The notes beneath the pieces are model-generated. The model had not been told where the DNA came from and did not search any database. It saw nothing but the letters and a program-made list of their open reading frames with translations. Below are positions 34,270 to 47,202 of a DNA stretch of 64,000 bases, piece after piece; within the stretch, counting starts at the first letter, position 1; every line of letters starts with the position of its first letter. The position numbers were made by a program, and so were the translations under genes. Source of the stretch: Cunninghamia lanceolata (taxonomy: Eukaryota > Streptophyta > Pinopsida > Cupressales > Cupressaceae); assembly GCA_027924645.1 (NCBI GenBank), contig BSBN01001687.1, positions 558,001 to 622,000 of the forward strand, read 5' to 3'.

Positions 34270-35232
34270 CTAGTTCAATGAAGGAGGGGAAATAACCCCT
34301 AACTTCTCCCAAAGATACTCAAACGTATCCTTAGGAAGAGACTTAGTGAATATATCAGCAACCTGATCCTTTGTAGGCACATACTCAAGCTTCACTTCAT
34401 TCTCTCCAACCTTCTCTCTCAGAAATTGATACTGGATTGAGAAATGTTTTTTCCTTGAGTGCATCACTGGATTCTTTGAAATGTTAATAACACTTGCATT
34501 ATCATAGAAGATAGGAATAGGTTCATCATATACAACTCTGATATCCTTCAAGGTTTGCCTCATCCACAACACTTGTGTGCAACAAGATGCTGCTGCAATA
34601 TATTTTGCCTCTGCATTAGACAAAGATATTGAATCCTTCTTCTTACTTAACCGTGACACCACTCTTCCACCAAAAAAGAATGCACCACCACTTTTACTTT
34701 TCTTGTCATCTACACAACCAACCCAATTTGCATCTGTATAAGCACTTAGAGAAAAGTCATCATCCTTTGGATACCACAAGCCATGATCTAGAGTGTCCTT
34801 TAAATATTTGAATATCTTCTTCACTTCTGCAACATGTGACTCTCTAGGATCTTCTTGAAATCTAGCCACAAGACAAACTACATGCATAATATCTGGTCTA
34901 GTAGCAGTTAAATATAGCAATCCTCCAATCATTGATTTATACATGCTCTGATCAGCCTTAGGAGATTCATCATTCCTTCTTAGCTTGCAACCGGTTTTCA
35001 TAGGCGTACATACTAGTTTAGAATCTTCCATTCCAAATTTCTTTAACATCTCCTTGACATATTTTAATTGTGAAAAGAAAATACCTTTATCTGCCTGATG
35101 GATTTGTAGCCCAAGGAAGAAGTCCATTTCCCCACACATTAACATTTCAAATGCTTTCTGCATTTCATCTACAAAACTCTTGCACATACCTTCATTTCCA
35201 CCAAAGATTATATCATCTACATACACTTCCAC
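34270..35232 (-). pseudogene. E9 pol: RT palm end and RNase H, intact 320-codon segment
   Basis: This is the longest clean coding frame in the window. It starts at YVDDIIFGG (both Asp present) and runs through GEMDFFLGLQIHQ, MIGGLLYLTATRPDIMH, KKIFKYLKDTLDHGLWYP, the RNase H core AYTDANWVGCVDDKKSKSGG, LSNAEAKYIAAASCC (catalytic Glu), YDNASVINISKNPVMHS (Asp) and the end VADIFTKSLPKDTFEYL. The catalytic acids of Copia RNase H appear to be kept. It is not a complete protein: the reading frame upstream is broken at about 35290. The 3' end lies about 70 bp before the polypurine region. Confidence 0.9.
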
Positions 35233-35923
35233 AATTAGAATTTGATCTTCTTCTACTTTGATGTATAGATTGCTATTTGTTGTCCTTTATTGAATCCTTG
35301 TTGTAACAAGTACCTGTCTAACCTTGCATACCAAGCTCTGGGGGCTTGCTTCAATCCATACAATGCCCTCGTCAACCTGTAAACCATATCTATTTTATCT
35401 AATAACTAAAATCCATCTAGTTGTTCTATGCATACTTCTTCCAATTCACCATTCAAGAAAGCAGACTTCACATCCATTTGATATGCTTTGAAATCCTTAT
35501 CTACTACAAAAGCCAAAAACATCATGATAGCCTCCATTCTTGCCACCAGAGCATAAGTCTCCTCAGTCTATTCCTTCTACTTGTGAGTAACCTTTACACA
35601 CAAGCCTTGTTTTGTTTCTTACCACTTCTCCATTCTCATTTAGTTTGTTCTGGAATACCTACTTAGTTCTAATCACATTTTTGTTTGTTGGTCTTGGGAC
35701 AAGTTCCCAAGTCTGATTCTTTTTAGTCTACATCAGTTCTTCTTCCATAGCCTTGATCCAATACTCATCCTTGCATGCTTCAATTATTGTCTTAGGTTCA
35801 ACTTTAGAGAGTAAACATAGATTTACCTATTCTTCAACAACTTTCCTTCTTGTTATCACACCTTTGTTCTTATCACCAATGATTCGATATTCAAAATGAT
35901 GCTTCTACACATACTTGGGAGTT
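35233..35923 (-). pseudogene. E9 RT N-terminal half, broken
   Basis: Fragments in shifting frames show [30 protein letters not shown] (about 35570-35660) and LVCKVRQVLVTT-like text, the first half of Copia RT. Stops occur near 35575 and 35410, and a one-base loss near 35290 separates it from the intact segment. Confidence 0.8.
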
Positions 35924-36840
35924 TTAGGAGTCTTTTCTAGAACTTCTTCTCATCAACTTACACTTCCTTTCTTTAGCATTTTCTTCTTCTCCACAAGAAG
36001 ATTCATCTAATTCATACCCATTTAGTTTTGAATTCTTTTGTAGATCTTCATCAACTTTGACATTTGCACTCTCAACAATCCTTCTTTGCCTCTTATTGTA
36101 GCACCGGTAAGCTTTTCTTTTAGTAGAATACCCAAGGAAGATGCCTTCATCAGATCTTGCATCAAAGTTTCCTAGATTTTCTTCATCCCTTTTGATATAA
36201 TATTTGTTTCCAAACACTCTGAAGTATTTGGCAGTGGGAATCCTTCCATACCAATAAGGAGTCTTTGTACTATTTGCTCTTGCCTGTACTCTATTTAGTA
36301 TATAAATAGTAGTATGAATTGCTTCTCTCCAATAGACCTTCAGTAGATTTACTTCCTTTATCATTGTCCTTGCAGCCTCTTGAATAGTCCTATTCTTTCT
36401 TTCAACCACTTCATTCTGCTAAGGAGTCCTAGGGGAAGATAAGTGCCTCTTTATTCCATGATTCTCAAAAAATAAGTTAAATTCATTAGAGATGAACTCT
36501 CCACCTTTGTTAGACCTCACATTTAATTCTCATATCCATTTCATTCTCAACCATGACTTTGAATTCTTTGAACTTATCTATGGCTTCTAATTTTTCTTTG
36601 AGAAAAGTAACCTGTGTCATTCTAGAATAATCATCAATCAGTAGCATGAAATACCTATCACCTTGAAAATTCCTTACCTTGGTAGGACCACAGAGATATG
36701 TATGCACAAATTCCAACAATTCGGTAGAAGATTAATCCTTGATTTTGAAGCTACTTCTTTCTTGCTTCCCAACTTGACATTTCTTGCAGATAGCATTGAT
36801 AGGCTTTGTAATCTTTGGTAGATCTCTCACAGCTTGAATT
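35924..36840 (-). pseudogene. E9 integrase, broken
   Basis: 36510-36719 has YLCGPTKVRNFQGDRYFMLL then IDDYSRMTQVTFLKEK. 35924-36409 has MVERKNRTIQEAARTM (catalytic Glu), VYWREAIHTTIYILNRV, and the C-terminal RDEENLGNFDARSDEGIFLG and KRKAYRCYNKR. The middle with the second Asp is out of frame (about 36410-36510). An acidic tail follows. Confidence 0.88.
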
Positions 36841-36999
36841 GAACTTATTCTCACCAAGCTATCAAAATTGATGTGACACAATCTCCTATGCCATAGCTAA
36901 CCCTCACTGATCTGAGTCATGAAACAATAACCATCACCACCTTTGAGTTGATAAACATTTTCATCTATCCTCTTTCCAGTAGCTATCACAATTCTAGAG

Positions 37000-37320
37000 T
37001 CTTTTATGATCTCATAGCCACCATCCTGAAACACAAGATTGTATCCTTTGCTACACATTTGTCCAACACTCAAGAGATTATGCTTTAAGACCTTAACATA
37101 AAGAACATCATCAATATTATGCTTGACTCAAAACTAATTGAACCTCTTCCACATATCTTAGTAGATGTATCATCACCAAATCTAACTAGTCCTCTATCAT
37201 ATTGTTCAAGTTTAATTAACTTACTCTTACCACTGGTCATATGATTTGAGCATCCACTATCAATGACCAAGTAGTTCTTTTCCTATCTGGTATGAAAATC
37301 AAATATCAAAGTGCCTTCAG
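37000..37320 (-). pseudogene. E9 aspartic protease
   Basis: The frame 37085-37270 reads VIDSGCSNHMTSGKSKLIKL then LVRFGDDTSTKICGRGSIS. The DSG active site is kept. The frame is lost shortly after, before the LLSV block near 37080. Confidence 0.85.
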
Positions 37321-37464
37321 TATTTACTTACTTTCGGAGCCCTTTCCTTCACACATTTCTTAGAGTTGGCAGAAACAGTATCATCTTTTGAAGCTATGAA
37401 CATGCATTCATTAAACTCATCATTTTCATAATTAGATTCATCATCAGATATACTTGCATCTTCT

Positions 37465-38303
37465 CTAACATAGTATCTTTTTCCTAGGCACTCTACTTTT
37501 GTTCTCCCTATTTTTTCTTCTCAAAATTCTTTCTAGACATCTTGATGCATAATAACCTATCTTGCCACAAATGAAACACTTGAAAGGTAACTTACCATTG
37601 TACTTACTAGTACACAATTTCATCTTTCTCATAAAGTTAGCTTCCACATCATCAGAATCCTCCTGATCTGATTCCACGGTCTTCTCAAATTTGCCAGCCT
37701 TGAAGGAAGTCTCAACCTTTGCATTACTTGTACCAAATGCTCTCATTTCAAAAGTAATTAAGGTACCAAGCAACTGATCTTTGGTAAACTGATTCATATT
37801 TTGTAATTCTTCAATAGAAAAAACTTTATGACTATATCTTTAGAAAGAGTTTTGAGTACCTTCAATACCACTTCTTTTTCTTCCACATCTCCACCAAGTC
37901 CTTTGATGCTATTGACAACTTCATCCACCTTTTTTAAGTATCACGTAATGTTTTCATCTTCAAACATGAGCTTCAAATTGTGTATTTTAGCTTGCTTGAC
38001 CTTATCATCTCCTTCATAAATACTTTTTAACTTTTTCCATATTTCATTAGCAGTTTTTAGATTCATAACTTTCACCAATTTATAATTAGTAAGACCACTT
38101 AAAAGAGCATACCTTGCTTTACCATTGGTTTCATAGGCCTTGATCTCATTTGCAGTACTTGGACCATTTTTTAGTATAGTGTATTTAGTCTCAACAGACT
38201 TCCAAATCTCATATCCAAGAGAAATTAGATAACCTTCCATCCTTATTTTCAAGAAAGCATAATCTATTCCATCAAATAGGGGAACATCCTTCTTGTGTGC
38301 CAT
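37465..38303 (-). pseudogene. E9 gag, broken; zinc knuckle His changed to Tyr
   Basis: 38303-37941 encodes the Copia gag start: VPLFDGIDYAFLKIRMEGYL, KARYALLSGLT, IYEGDDKVKQAKI. 37797-37465 encodes LLGTLITFEMRAFG, an acidic DQEDSDD stretch and CFICGKIGYYASRC, where the CCHC His is replaced by Tyr. A frameshift and a stop lie between the two parts (about 37800-37940). Confidence 0.88.
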
Positions 38304-38347
38304 CCTAAATCTACCTCAAGTGGTTAAGTTCTCTCCCAAGGAACCTT

Positions 38348-38359
38348 GTTATGATACCA
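38348..38359 (-). promoter_or_regulatory. E9 primer binding site (tRNA-iMet, one change)
   Basis: The minus strand reads TGGTATCATAAC against canonical TGGTATCAGAGC. Confidence 0.8.
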
Positions 38360-38361
38360 AT

Positions 38362-39932
38362 TGTTGAATGCACAAGACAACTAAGAGGAGGGTGAATCAG
38401 TTGTAACTTATAATTCCAAAACCCTCAAACACATTTAGATCCACATCAATTCAATTAACCCTTAAACTATTATGATGATTATGCATGAAAGCAAATAACA
38501 CAAACTGAATCAAATCAACATCAAACACAAGAGAACACCAGATTTACGTGGAAAACCCAAGAAGGGAAAACCACAGTGAGGATTAGCTCACAGTATAAAG
38601 TAATATCAACACTGAAAAACAATAGGCTCACTACTAGAAGGCTCACTACCAAAAGGCTCATTGTCCAAAAGAAAGGCTCACTACTAGAATAGAGAAGAAG
38701 ATAGAGAATATTGTTACAAGGAGAAGACTATCTCAATGTAACAAAGAATTCCACCGTAACACCATTAACACCTTCACAGTCATACTAAAGAATTGTAGAC
38801 ACCTTATGCTCACTGCATTCAGTAATCTAACACATGAAAGATTGTACTACACCACACATTCTACCACACTTCTATTCACATCACATACATCACACACACA
38901 CTTTCATGATCCCTTGATACTTATTTATAACATCTTCAACCTTGAAAGCATTCTCCAAGGTTAGCAAATCACCTTAGCTTCAAAACTTCAAATTAGGTCA
39001 GACCTAAAACATTCTATGGTGGAAAGGAATGAAGGCAGACCACAACACATCTTAGCTTGGACCTAAATGCATCCAAGCACATCACTCCATGCTTTCACAA
39101 TCACCGAAGCAACTCTGCAATTAGTGTAAACACCCAAGGTCGGCCAAACCTGTGTTAACACAATGAAATTTTAAGTACATGCTTCCTCAAGACAAAATAC
39201 AACTTTGTGGACTACATGCCAAGCTTTAACATAGTCTAGAGTATTCTATGAACATCTTGAAACATCTTGAAATCTAACAAATTCCACTGTAATGACTTTC
39301 ACCTGCCGCACAACCTTATCTTGTTTATCCTGTATACTTAACTATCTATGTCATATTGTGTATCTCTAGAAATCAACTTCTAGAGAATCAAACCATGAAC
39401 AAATTCAACAGAAGAAAGATATGAATCTTATAAGCACACTTCTAGAACTGTGAGACCTAAAACCACTTTGCAGAGAAATGCGGAGCAAAGACATTTCTCC
39501 CAGACACCTCTGCAAACCTTTGCGAATCACAGTCTTCATAATAGTGAACACACCTCCTTCTACACAATAATCTAGCATGCCAAATCCTAAATGTAGCATC
39601 TATAAACACCTCTAAACAACATATTCAAACCGCATGAATAGATATTCAATATAAGTGAAATGCGGAGTAAAACCAGAACACTACCTTGCAACATAGAACA
39701 TCTTTACAACACACTATTTCCTTTATTATTCAAATTTTCTCAAAAGCACTTGGAACCCAAGCACCAGAAGCATATTATCACCAGCTTTAGTACTTCCTCA
39801 TCATCAGAGATAGTATCCACTCAATACCAACTACTCATACTCTTTCAACATTTATTACTCATACAATTGACACTAATGACAACACAAGCTTGTTAACATC
39901 AATGACAACACCAACTGCACATACTTGCAACA
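38362..39932 (-). repeat. E9 5' LTR
   Basis: 1571 bp, pairs with 32304-33819. It has four GGCTCACT/GGCTCATT units (38625, 38640, 38655, 38675), which accounts for most of the length difference. Confidence 0.95.
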
Positions 39933-39937
39933 TTGTT

Positions 39938-41480
39938 ACCATTGCCACCATAGTTGTTATTATAGTTGTGATTATTAACAATATTGTTATTATTGGCAAG
40001 TAGGGAATTTGAAACCCCACCTATGGTGGCACTTTGGTTGTTTAAAAATTTAGGTGTACAGGGGTTATTGTTTTTGTTATTCATGTTTTGGTTTCTATTC
40101 TCACCTTGGATAATTAGTCATTCTTTGTCCCCTAGGTTCTTCTGCCACTATTAATGGTTGCTTGGTTAATCCTAAGGCCATTCTCTAGGGTTTCCTCATG
40201 GGATTTATAAGGGATTTTCTATACCTCCTCTCATGTATCCCTATTTAGGGGATGCAAGAAGAGATCACAAAGTTCCTAATGATCTATACGAGGCACATTG
40301 GTAAAGGAGTATAAAACTTGTCTCCATCAATTCAAGCAATGAGCAATTGATTTGTTGTATCTATTTTTACGTTCACAAAATCTCTAATTCTAGTCTTGAC
40401 CATATTGTTCATGTAAAATATTACTACAAACACTGCAATAAGTTGTTAGAAGAAATAAATTAAGCCCTTAGGTAACTAGTAACACTAATTGATAATGATT
40501 CCTTCTAAGGTTTTTAGAATATTTTGAGTAACTATTGCATCCCAAGTCAAGAGTTCTCAGATGACTATGGCATAAGATTTTATGTGGGCATTTGGATCCC
40601 CTTCTCCTTTGAATTTTTGGAGATCAGGAAGTGACCTAGGCAATATAACACTTCAAATTGTGTGATTCCAAAGGATCCTTCAAGTACTCTAGGTAGGTCC
40701 TAGAAAAGGGGTCATGAGCAAAAGGAAATGGTCCTCCAAACATGTATCCCATTGGGAAAATTAGATAGCCTTGGTAATATTAAAATCATGGTTTGATTAT
40801 TGAACCTTAGTGGAATCATGTAGTTTTTGAATCCAAGATTCACTTATTGAGATCTAAAAAGTATACTATAATTTTGAGTCTAATTCAGAGGTATCACACT
40901 AATTTAATATGTGTTTTTTGTTCCAAACAATGGTAGTGGTAATTTTGATAAGAAATTTTATTTTCCCACATTGTACAAGTATGGTTTAAGTAGGGCATTT
41001 CTTAATGGTCCCCTAGTTTGGATCAGCAAGAATGATGATGAAAGGATTTAACTAATACAATGTTCAAGAGATCTCAACCTTGCATTACCACGCATAGAAT
41101 TTTGTTGAAGTTATTCAACCCCTCCTATTTCTAGCATCTTGATTCCTTCCACCAAAGTAGCAATAAGGACCTTTCAAGTAACTTGATTTTTTTGGTTCAC
41201 ATTATTTACATCACCACCTCGAGGATGGTTTTGATAATTTCTATGAGGTTGGTTGTCTTGGGAAGGATGAGTCACGCTCATCATTGATTTAGATGTTACT
41301 TCTAGTTGTGGATGTTGTGAGGAGGGTTTGTCATTTTGATATTTAGCATCAAGAGCACTACAAGTCGTGGCCAAGTTCCATTATAATTCGTCTACCTCAT
41401 CTTTGAGGTGGGTGGTTCTTTCCCTTTATGGCATAAATCCAACATCCTAGTGATGGATTTCCAATCAGACCATCATACAT
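39938..41480 (-). pseudogene. E8 gag, decayed, Asn-rich end
   Basis: The frame 39899-40084 encodes an Asn-rich run (LLANNNNIVNNHNYNNNYGG) cut by E9. 41174-41374 encodes a His/Pro/Gln-rich segment near the N-terminal side. Between them, about 40200-40800, are LPRVLEGSFGITQFEVL and YAIVI-like strings in several frames that resemble the plant Gypsy gag core. Stops are dense. Confidence 0.5.
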
Positions 41481-43312
41481 CAACTTTTCATAGGGGATTA
41501 GTTGGACACAATGAACATGACTTGCGTCTATTGATTTTGAGTATATCCCCACACGGGATTTTCAAGTGTTGACATGTCTTGATTTATTTCTAAATTACCC
41601 TGATGGTGTTGTTATGTACTACCTAATTATTTCTTCAGTCATATCTATTATATAGTATCAAGAGGATCTCTAAGAGGGTTTTACCTAACATGTCCCAAAT
41701 CTTGACATATTCAAGGTGTTGTAGGTACCATACAATAAATAGATAGAGAAGAGGGTAAAGGAGAATGTGATGGAAATAAGGATGGTGAAAGACCTATCAC
41801 AAATATTTATCCTTCACGTCAAGTTTTCTAAAATATGTATGCTCCAAAATTGGCTCACAAATTATCCATGTTGATTGGATGACTAAATAGTATATTATTT
41901 CTTGTGTGGTAATAGTTGTAAAAGTGGTGGTGAGTGAGGTGGACTACCATCTTCATGTGGGAGGATATGTAGATGATGTCACTATGAGGCTTGTTGTCAA
42001 AATTTTCCTCGTCATGAAGAAGAAACAAACAAATGATTTGAGAATGAGGCTCTCTTGACAAAGGCTTAGCAATTTGATGGAGATAAACCAAGTTTATGCA
42101 TGGAGTGTTTAATATGATTTTTCCCTATATAATGGACTAAACTAGTCTTTGGTTTTCACAAGCTTCTAGACATGCAGTGCATAATCTATAGCTTCAATGA
42201 GATTTTTTATGTGGATTACTTCCAAACGGGAAATTTCTTGTTGGATTTCTTCAATTATAATTGCTTTTCTAGGACTATGAAATCTACTAGAGCATATAAG
42301 GTTTTCTTCAACTCACCTAGGATTTCTTCTACTAAACCCAAACTCAACCTAGGGTGCATGAGCATCAAATGCTTGATGTGGCTTATGAAGTAGAGAGGAA
42401 TATTTTGAAGCCCTCTTCATGTGTTTGGTTGAAATAAAATGAATATTTTAATATGTTCAAGCTTCAAATTGTTTTAATTCTGCAATCTTTGAATTCTTGA
42501 ATGTTAGAGTGTTTTACTAAGTTTGAAGCATTGCTCACTTGAATTAATTGGAACTATACCTATTGGTTAATGTTTGTCCTTTTGTGTGTTTCAAATGTTT
42601 TTAAATGTTTTTGTAATATGTTGAATGAAACTTAATAAAATGTTTTGTCCTTTTGTGTTTTTCAAATGTGTCAAAAATTCAAGAATCCCTTTCTTTTTTA
42701 TTTTTTTCCCTTTCCTATTTGATTATTGTGAATACTTTTAATAAACTAGATCTACAAAAGTGAATAGAGAACTTTCTTTTTAATTTGCTAAAATAATTAA
42801 ACAATGATTATAAACAACAATAGGCTTCATTTCCTTTTTTTTAAATCAACAAGATAAATTACCAATTAACTCCCTTTTCACAAACAAATAATCATTATTG
42901 TATGTTTGGTTTTAATGACAAATTTTTATAGCAAGCAAGATAGGGGAGAAAGACACAATCAAGTTGAATCTTTTCAACTCGTATAGATGACTACTTTTCC
43001 TTAAATCTTTGATACAAAAGGGAAATAAAATTATCTCTATTTGATGAATAATGTAGATATGAATTTGTTATTGTCTACCTATTTTGACGTTTTCCCCAAT
43101 ATTACTTCTAACTAAAATTTTTATAGAATAGGAAGCAATTATTTTAAATGATAATGCTTATTTATGATTCTAAAACAATGATGAAAATATAGTTCCCTAC
43201 TTTTAAACAATGATCTTTTAAAATGAAATGAAAACTAAAACTAACTTTAAGTCATACCCTATACTACATTTTAACTTTTCAACACTTCTTTGAAATAACC
43301 ACAACAATCAAT
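41481..43312. other. Unassigned: possible E8 leader/LTR
   Basis: One 79-codon minus frame (41855-42091) has no known motif. The remainder is A/T-rich without primer site or LTR boundary that I can support. The last about 25 bases before E10 match the start of the E11 repeat. Confidence 0.3.
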
Positions 43313-44667
43313 TGTTGAAAGTAAGGAATACTGAGAGGGGGGTGAATCAATATTCCGCAAACCACTTCTTAATATATTCATTAATCCAATTTCTAAAATC
43401 AATAACATGAAAGCAGAATAAGCATAAAAATAGCAACCATAAAGACATAACACATGAACACCAGGATTTTTACGTGGAAAACCCCAAAAGGGAAAAGCCA
43501 CAGTGAGTGTTAGCTCACAATATATTAAGATAACAATACTAGATTACAAAAGGCTCACTGCCATGGGGCTCACTGTAGGTGGACTCACTGTCTAAGTGGA
43601 CTCATTGTCCACATAGAAAGAAAGATAGAAGATAGAAGAAATATTGGCTCACTTCCAAGAGATGAACTATTGTAAATGCATCTACCATATGCCAGATCAC
43701 AGTTCCATTGAAGGTTCAATACACAGATTCAAAGGTCTTCATTTATTCTGCCCTGCTTCTCAACTTAACTACATATACTTTATTTTTTACCCTTGTTTAC
43801 TTTTTCAACTCCTCACTATGCTCATAATCCTTCACACTTTGAATTTGCATGCATATCACTTATCTCCATCACATCAATATCTTAATCCATCAAGTATTTA
43901 TATCTACAACAAGATTCATCTCATAATCAGGTCAGCAAGCCAGACATGAAGCATGTATACAATGTATTCTACCTTGTCGGCTTGATCATGTGTACAACTA
44001 GTAATGTGGACCCAAACAATCATTGAATAATCTTCATATAAGTTGGCACCAATTGTTCAACCACTTAGATTGATAATTTAAACAATATATCTTCTCCGCA
44101 TAAAGATCTAATATGCCTGTCAGTTTGTCTCTTAAGAACATGCTTGACCTAATTCATCTGTCACATCAAAACTCTCACTGTGGACCCCAAGAGATTCAAG
44201 GATTCATAACCAACATTCATTCTTGACCTCTTAGCATACCTTCAGAACCACAAGACAAAATATGCAACTGCGCAGAAATGCGGACCCTTTTTCTCTGACA
44301 GTATGCACTATTCATGTCTTAGTTCTATTCACCCAGACTTAGACATTTCATAGTATGACTTTTGGAGGAAATCAAGTCTTGATCATTGGAACATATCATC
44401 ATCAAATAGCTATGAACAACATACCTAAACTACATATAATGATCTTCTACTGTGGAGGCATACTAACCCAATCTCTGTCACTTAATCTATATACTGTCCA
44501 TACTTAGTCATTTTAGCCTTCCGGACCAAAATACTTTTGTGTCTTGTTTCCAAACTAAGTCTGTATTCCGAAGTGAAATCTCTTTGTCATGCTAGTAGAA
44601 TCCCTTTGCCTTGTTACCATCAATGACAACATGTAATCCTTCATCAGAGCAGTGTCTCTTGCCAATA
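43313..44667 (-). repeat. E10 3' LTR
   Basis: Starts TGTTGAAAGTAAGG, ends CTTGCCAATA where the partner ends CTTGCCAACA. It contains the shared core block at 43474-43524 and several GGCTCACTG/GGACTCACTG units at 43552-43605. Confidence 0.95.
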
Positions 44668-44800
44668 ATCTCCCCCTTTGGCATTGATGGCAACACTTAG
44701 TGAAAATGCTTGTGTCTGCTCCCCTTTACTCTATATTTCTTCTCTCCTTTAGCTGTTTTCCCATTTTTCACTGGCCTTCTTCTCCCCCTTTGACATCAAT
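44668..44800 (-). promoter_or_regulatory. E10 multiplied polypurine tract
   Basis: CCAAAGGGGGAGAT lies next to the LTR and a second CAAAGGGGGAGAA at about 44782-44794 (minus strand). The text around both (CTTTGGCATTGATGGCAACA) is nearly the same as in E5. Confidence 0.8.
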
Positions 44801-44889
44801 GGCAAATGTGTATGTACAAAATGTCAAAATTGTGTCAAAACTACAAATCTGTCATACTCTGCTGCATATATACATATACAATCTTCAAC

Positions 44890-47202
44890 TCAATTAGTTG
44901 TAGGTGAAAGGATATCCTTGTACACAATCTTTAATTGTGTAATCTCTTCATCCCATAATTTCTTAGGTCTTTTCAAAATTTGACTGTGATCATTTATCAA
45001 AAAGACTAATTTTTCTACCTTTTGCAGATCAGAAGGTGTGTCAATTTGTGAAGCTACCTGTGCTTCTGCTGCAAGATTTGCCATGATCTTAACTTTTAAG
45101 CTTAATATCCTTCTCAGAAAACACATTTGGTTTTTATTTCTTCCTTTTTGTTGAGTAGACTATTTATGTTGTTCTGAATATTTTCAACTTGTGTTTATAT
45201 GCTGCTAATTGAGTCAACTGTTGGATCAAAGGTCTTGAAACTATTTGTGAGTTGAAGCTCCATGCTTTTAACTTTCTCATCTATTTCCTTAGTGGCTTCA
45301 GGCCATGACAAACAAAATTTATATATATCATAGGCTTCCTTGATTGCATTTATCATATTCTTGATGCTACTTTCTAACAGAATTTTGTCACTATCTAACT
45401 TGGTTTTTGATACTGCTAATCTTTTGTCTTCATATTCCTTTTTAACCTTAATATCAATAGACTTTTCAAAGGATTCAAAGTACATAAAAAATTTATTATA
45501 CCTTTGAGATGAGTAGTTGATGATACTAATGTATCTTTCTGGTATGAGGGCATTAGCTTCTCCAGAATACTAGATGTCTCATCAATGAGTTCATTGTCGT
45601 GTATATCTTTTTTCATAATTTCTTCCTAAGCCTTAGCTTGCACAATTGATACTAGTTTGAATTTCTCCACAGGAGACATAGAAGCTAAATTTATTGGTCC
45701 TTGTAGAGTCTTGGGTGAATCTAGGATTTGTACTGTTTGTTGTTTTTCCAAAAACTTTCTAGCATAATCAATTGAAATTTGGTCTGCAACAATGTCTCTT
45801 ACCGCATGTTCATCACTAAGTGTAATTTTGTTTTTCTTTTCTTCTATTTGATTTTCTTTCTCTACTTTGGTAGTGGCTTCTATACTGGATGAGATCCTTG
45901 TTCTTTTCTTGGGGCTAGATACATGTTTTTCCTTTTCATATTTCTTATCTTTTCTTTCCAAAGTGTTTGACTTCCATTCCACTGGAGCATTTAAGGGCCT
46001 TGATTCTTCTGCTTTGGTTTTTGCCTCACTTGTTTGTTCATTAGATATTTTCTCTAAATTCTCATATTCCATAGATAATTCTTTAAATGTCCCAAACCTA
46101 TCTTCTTTGAGATGTTTTGGTTTATTCAGAGTTCATCAGCTAATTCAGTCAGAATATCTTCTGTAACTTCATACCCTAATGTAGGGACCCATGCAATTCT
46201 TGGTTCCATGGCTTCCATGAAGCATTTATCTTTGTTTACCATGAATACAATGTCATTTTTGTATTTCATCACTACCTTTTCAGGTATCCAAACCCTACAT
46301 AACATTTTGTTTTGAAAGTTCATGAAGTATTCTAGTAAGATTTCATTCTATCTATCTGCATTTCCCAAACTCTGCAGGTGACTCCTTATTTGAGTTGCTA
46401 TTGGTGTGTGATCAAACCAGACAATGCTTCCCAAGCTGGGTATCTCTCTTGAGAAGTAGAAGAGTAGATAGGTGATCAAAGTTCCATATTTGAAGGGATA
46501 ATTTGTCTCCTTTGTTCTTTTCAAGTTCTCCATTAATTCACTCTAGAGCAATTCACATAGGTTATAATCCATATTATTTTTGACCATGTCATAAGCTATG
46601 TATATAGCTGGTGTAAACATAGAATTTTCTGAGTGGAAAAAGTATACTTTATATCCAATAATCATTGATGCAAATATGACAACCAGATCCTTAATATCAT
46701 GTATTGTGAGAGCTTTCTTATCAAATTTGGCTCATATTAGCTGTATTACTAAATTGTTCTTTATTTTCTTTTCACCTGGGATCCTTCTAGAGGAACTCAT
46801 ACCAATTACATCTTTGATAGCTTCTTTAGTTGTCATATATGGTTCATCGAGCCACAAAAACTCATCATGAATCCTGCTTAGAATGAACTTAACCCATGTA
46901 TCATTCAGGATCGTAGGAAAATCCAAGCAGGTGTCCAATTTCTTTTCTCCTAGAACTTTATATTCATCTTTCAACTCAACATCAATATTAGTCAATTCAT
47001 CCAAGTATAATTTTCCAAGATTCATGTGATCATATTCCTCTAAGTTGGTATGAATATATGCCCTAATATCTTCCATGTACATAATTCCATGAGGAGTAAT
47101 TGAGAATGCCCCTACAGGATCATTTTCTAGTGATTTGAAGAAATGTTTCTTGAACTTGGGGTGGGGATTTTCTGTCATCTTGATTAATTGGGGAGTAAAC
47201 AT
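44890..47202 (-). pseudogene. E10 ORF2: long decayed protein of unknown family
   Basis: From ATG at 47202 one frame runs to 46126 with three stops only (near 46730, 46534, 46347), all explicable by CGA-to-TGA or CAG-to-TAG. After one frameshift the reading continues 46072-45416 and then 45485-45195 and 45126-44890. The N-terminal third is globular-looking (DPVGAFSITPHGIMYMEDIR, LDFPTILNDTWVKFILSRIH, FLWLDEPYMTTKEAIKDVIG); the middle has ENLKRTKETNYPFKYGTLIT. The C-terminal half is Lys/Glu/Ser-rich (KKRTRISSSIEATTKVEKEN) and ends in coiled-coil-like sequence. I recognise no retroviral domain. A captured host gene or a plant transposon-associated domain is possible. Confidence 0.6.

Larger units (their letters stand above)
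32299..39937 (-). mobile_element. E9: complete Sirevirus-like Ty1/Copia retrotransposon with target duplication
   Basis: LTRs 32304-33819 and 38362-39932 are flanked by TTGTT (32299-32303, 39933-39937). Internal order on the minus strand is primer site, gag, protease, integrase, RT, RNase H, multiplied polypurine tract. It inserted into the Asn-rich gag of E8; flanking sequence on both sides is E8 coding DNA. Length is 7.6 kb. It is a close relative of E5 in coding sequence and LTR layout, and is inactivated by stops and frameshifts upstream of an intact RT/RNase H segment. Confidence 0.93.
27278..42090 (-). mobile_element. E8: old Ty3/Gypsy (Tat-like) element with two RNase H domains, split by E9
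   Basis: In minus order: gag (39938-41480), gag-protease linker (31540-32298), protease (31090-31530), an extra RNase H (30300-30690), RT (29234-29950), Gypsy RNase H (28616-28981) and integrase (27285-28340). E9 (32304-39932) interrupts the gag side, and E5 ends just past the integrase. All domains are littered with stops. LTRs were not located; the leader near 41855-42090 is tentative. A dual RNase H is known for the plant Tat lineage. Confidence 0.75.
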
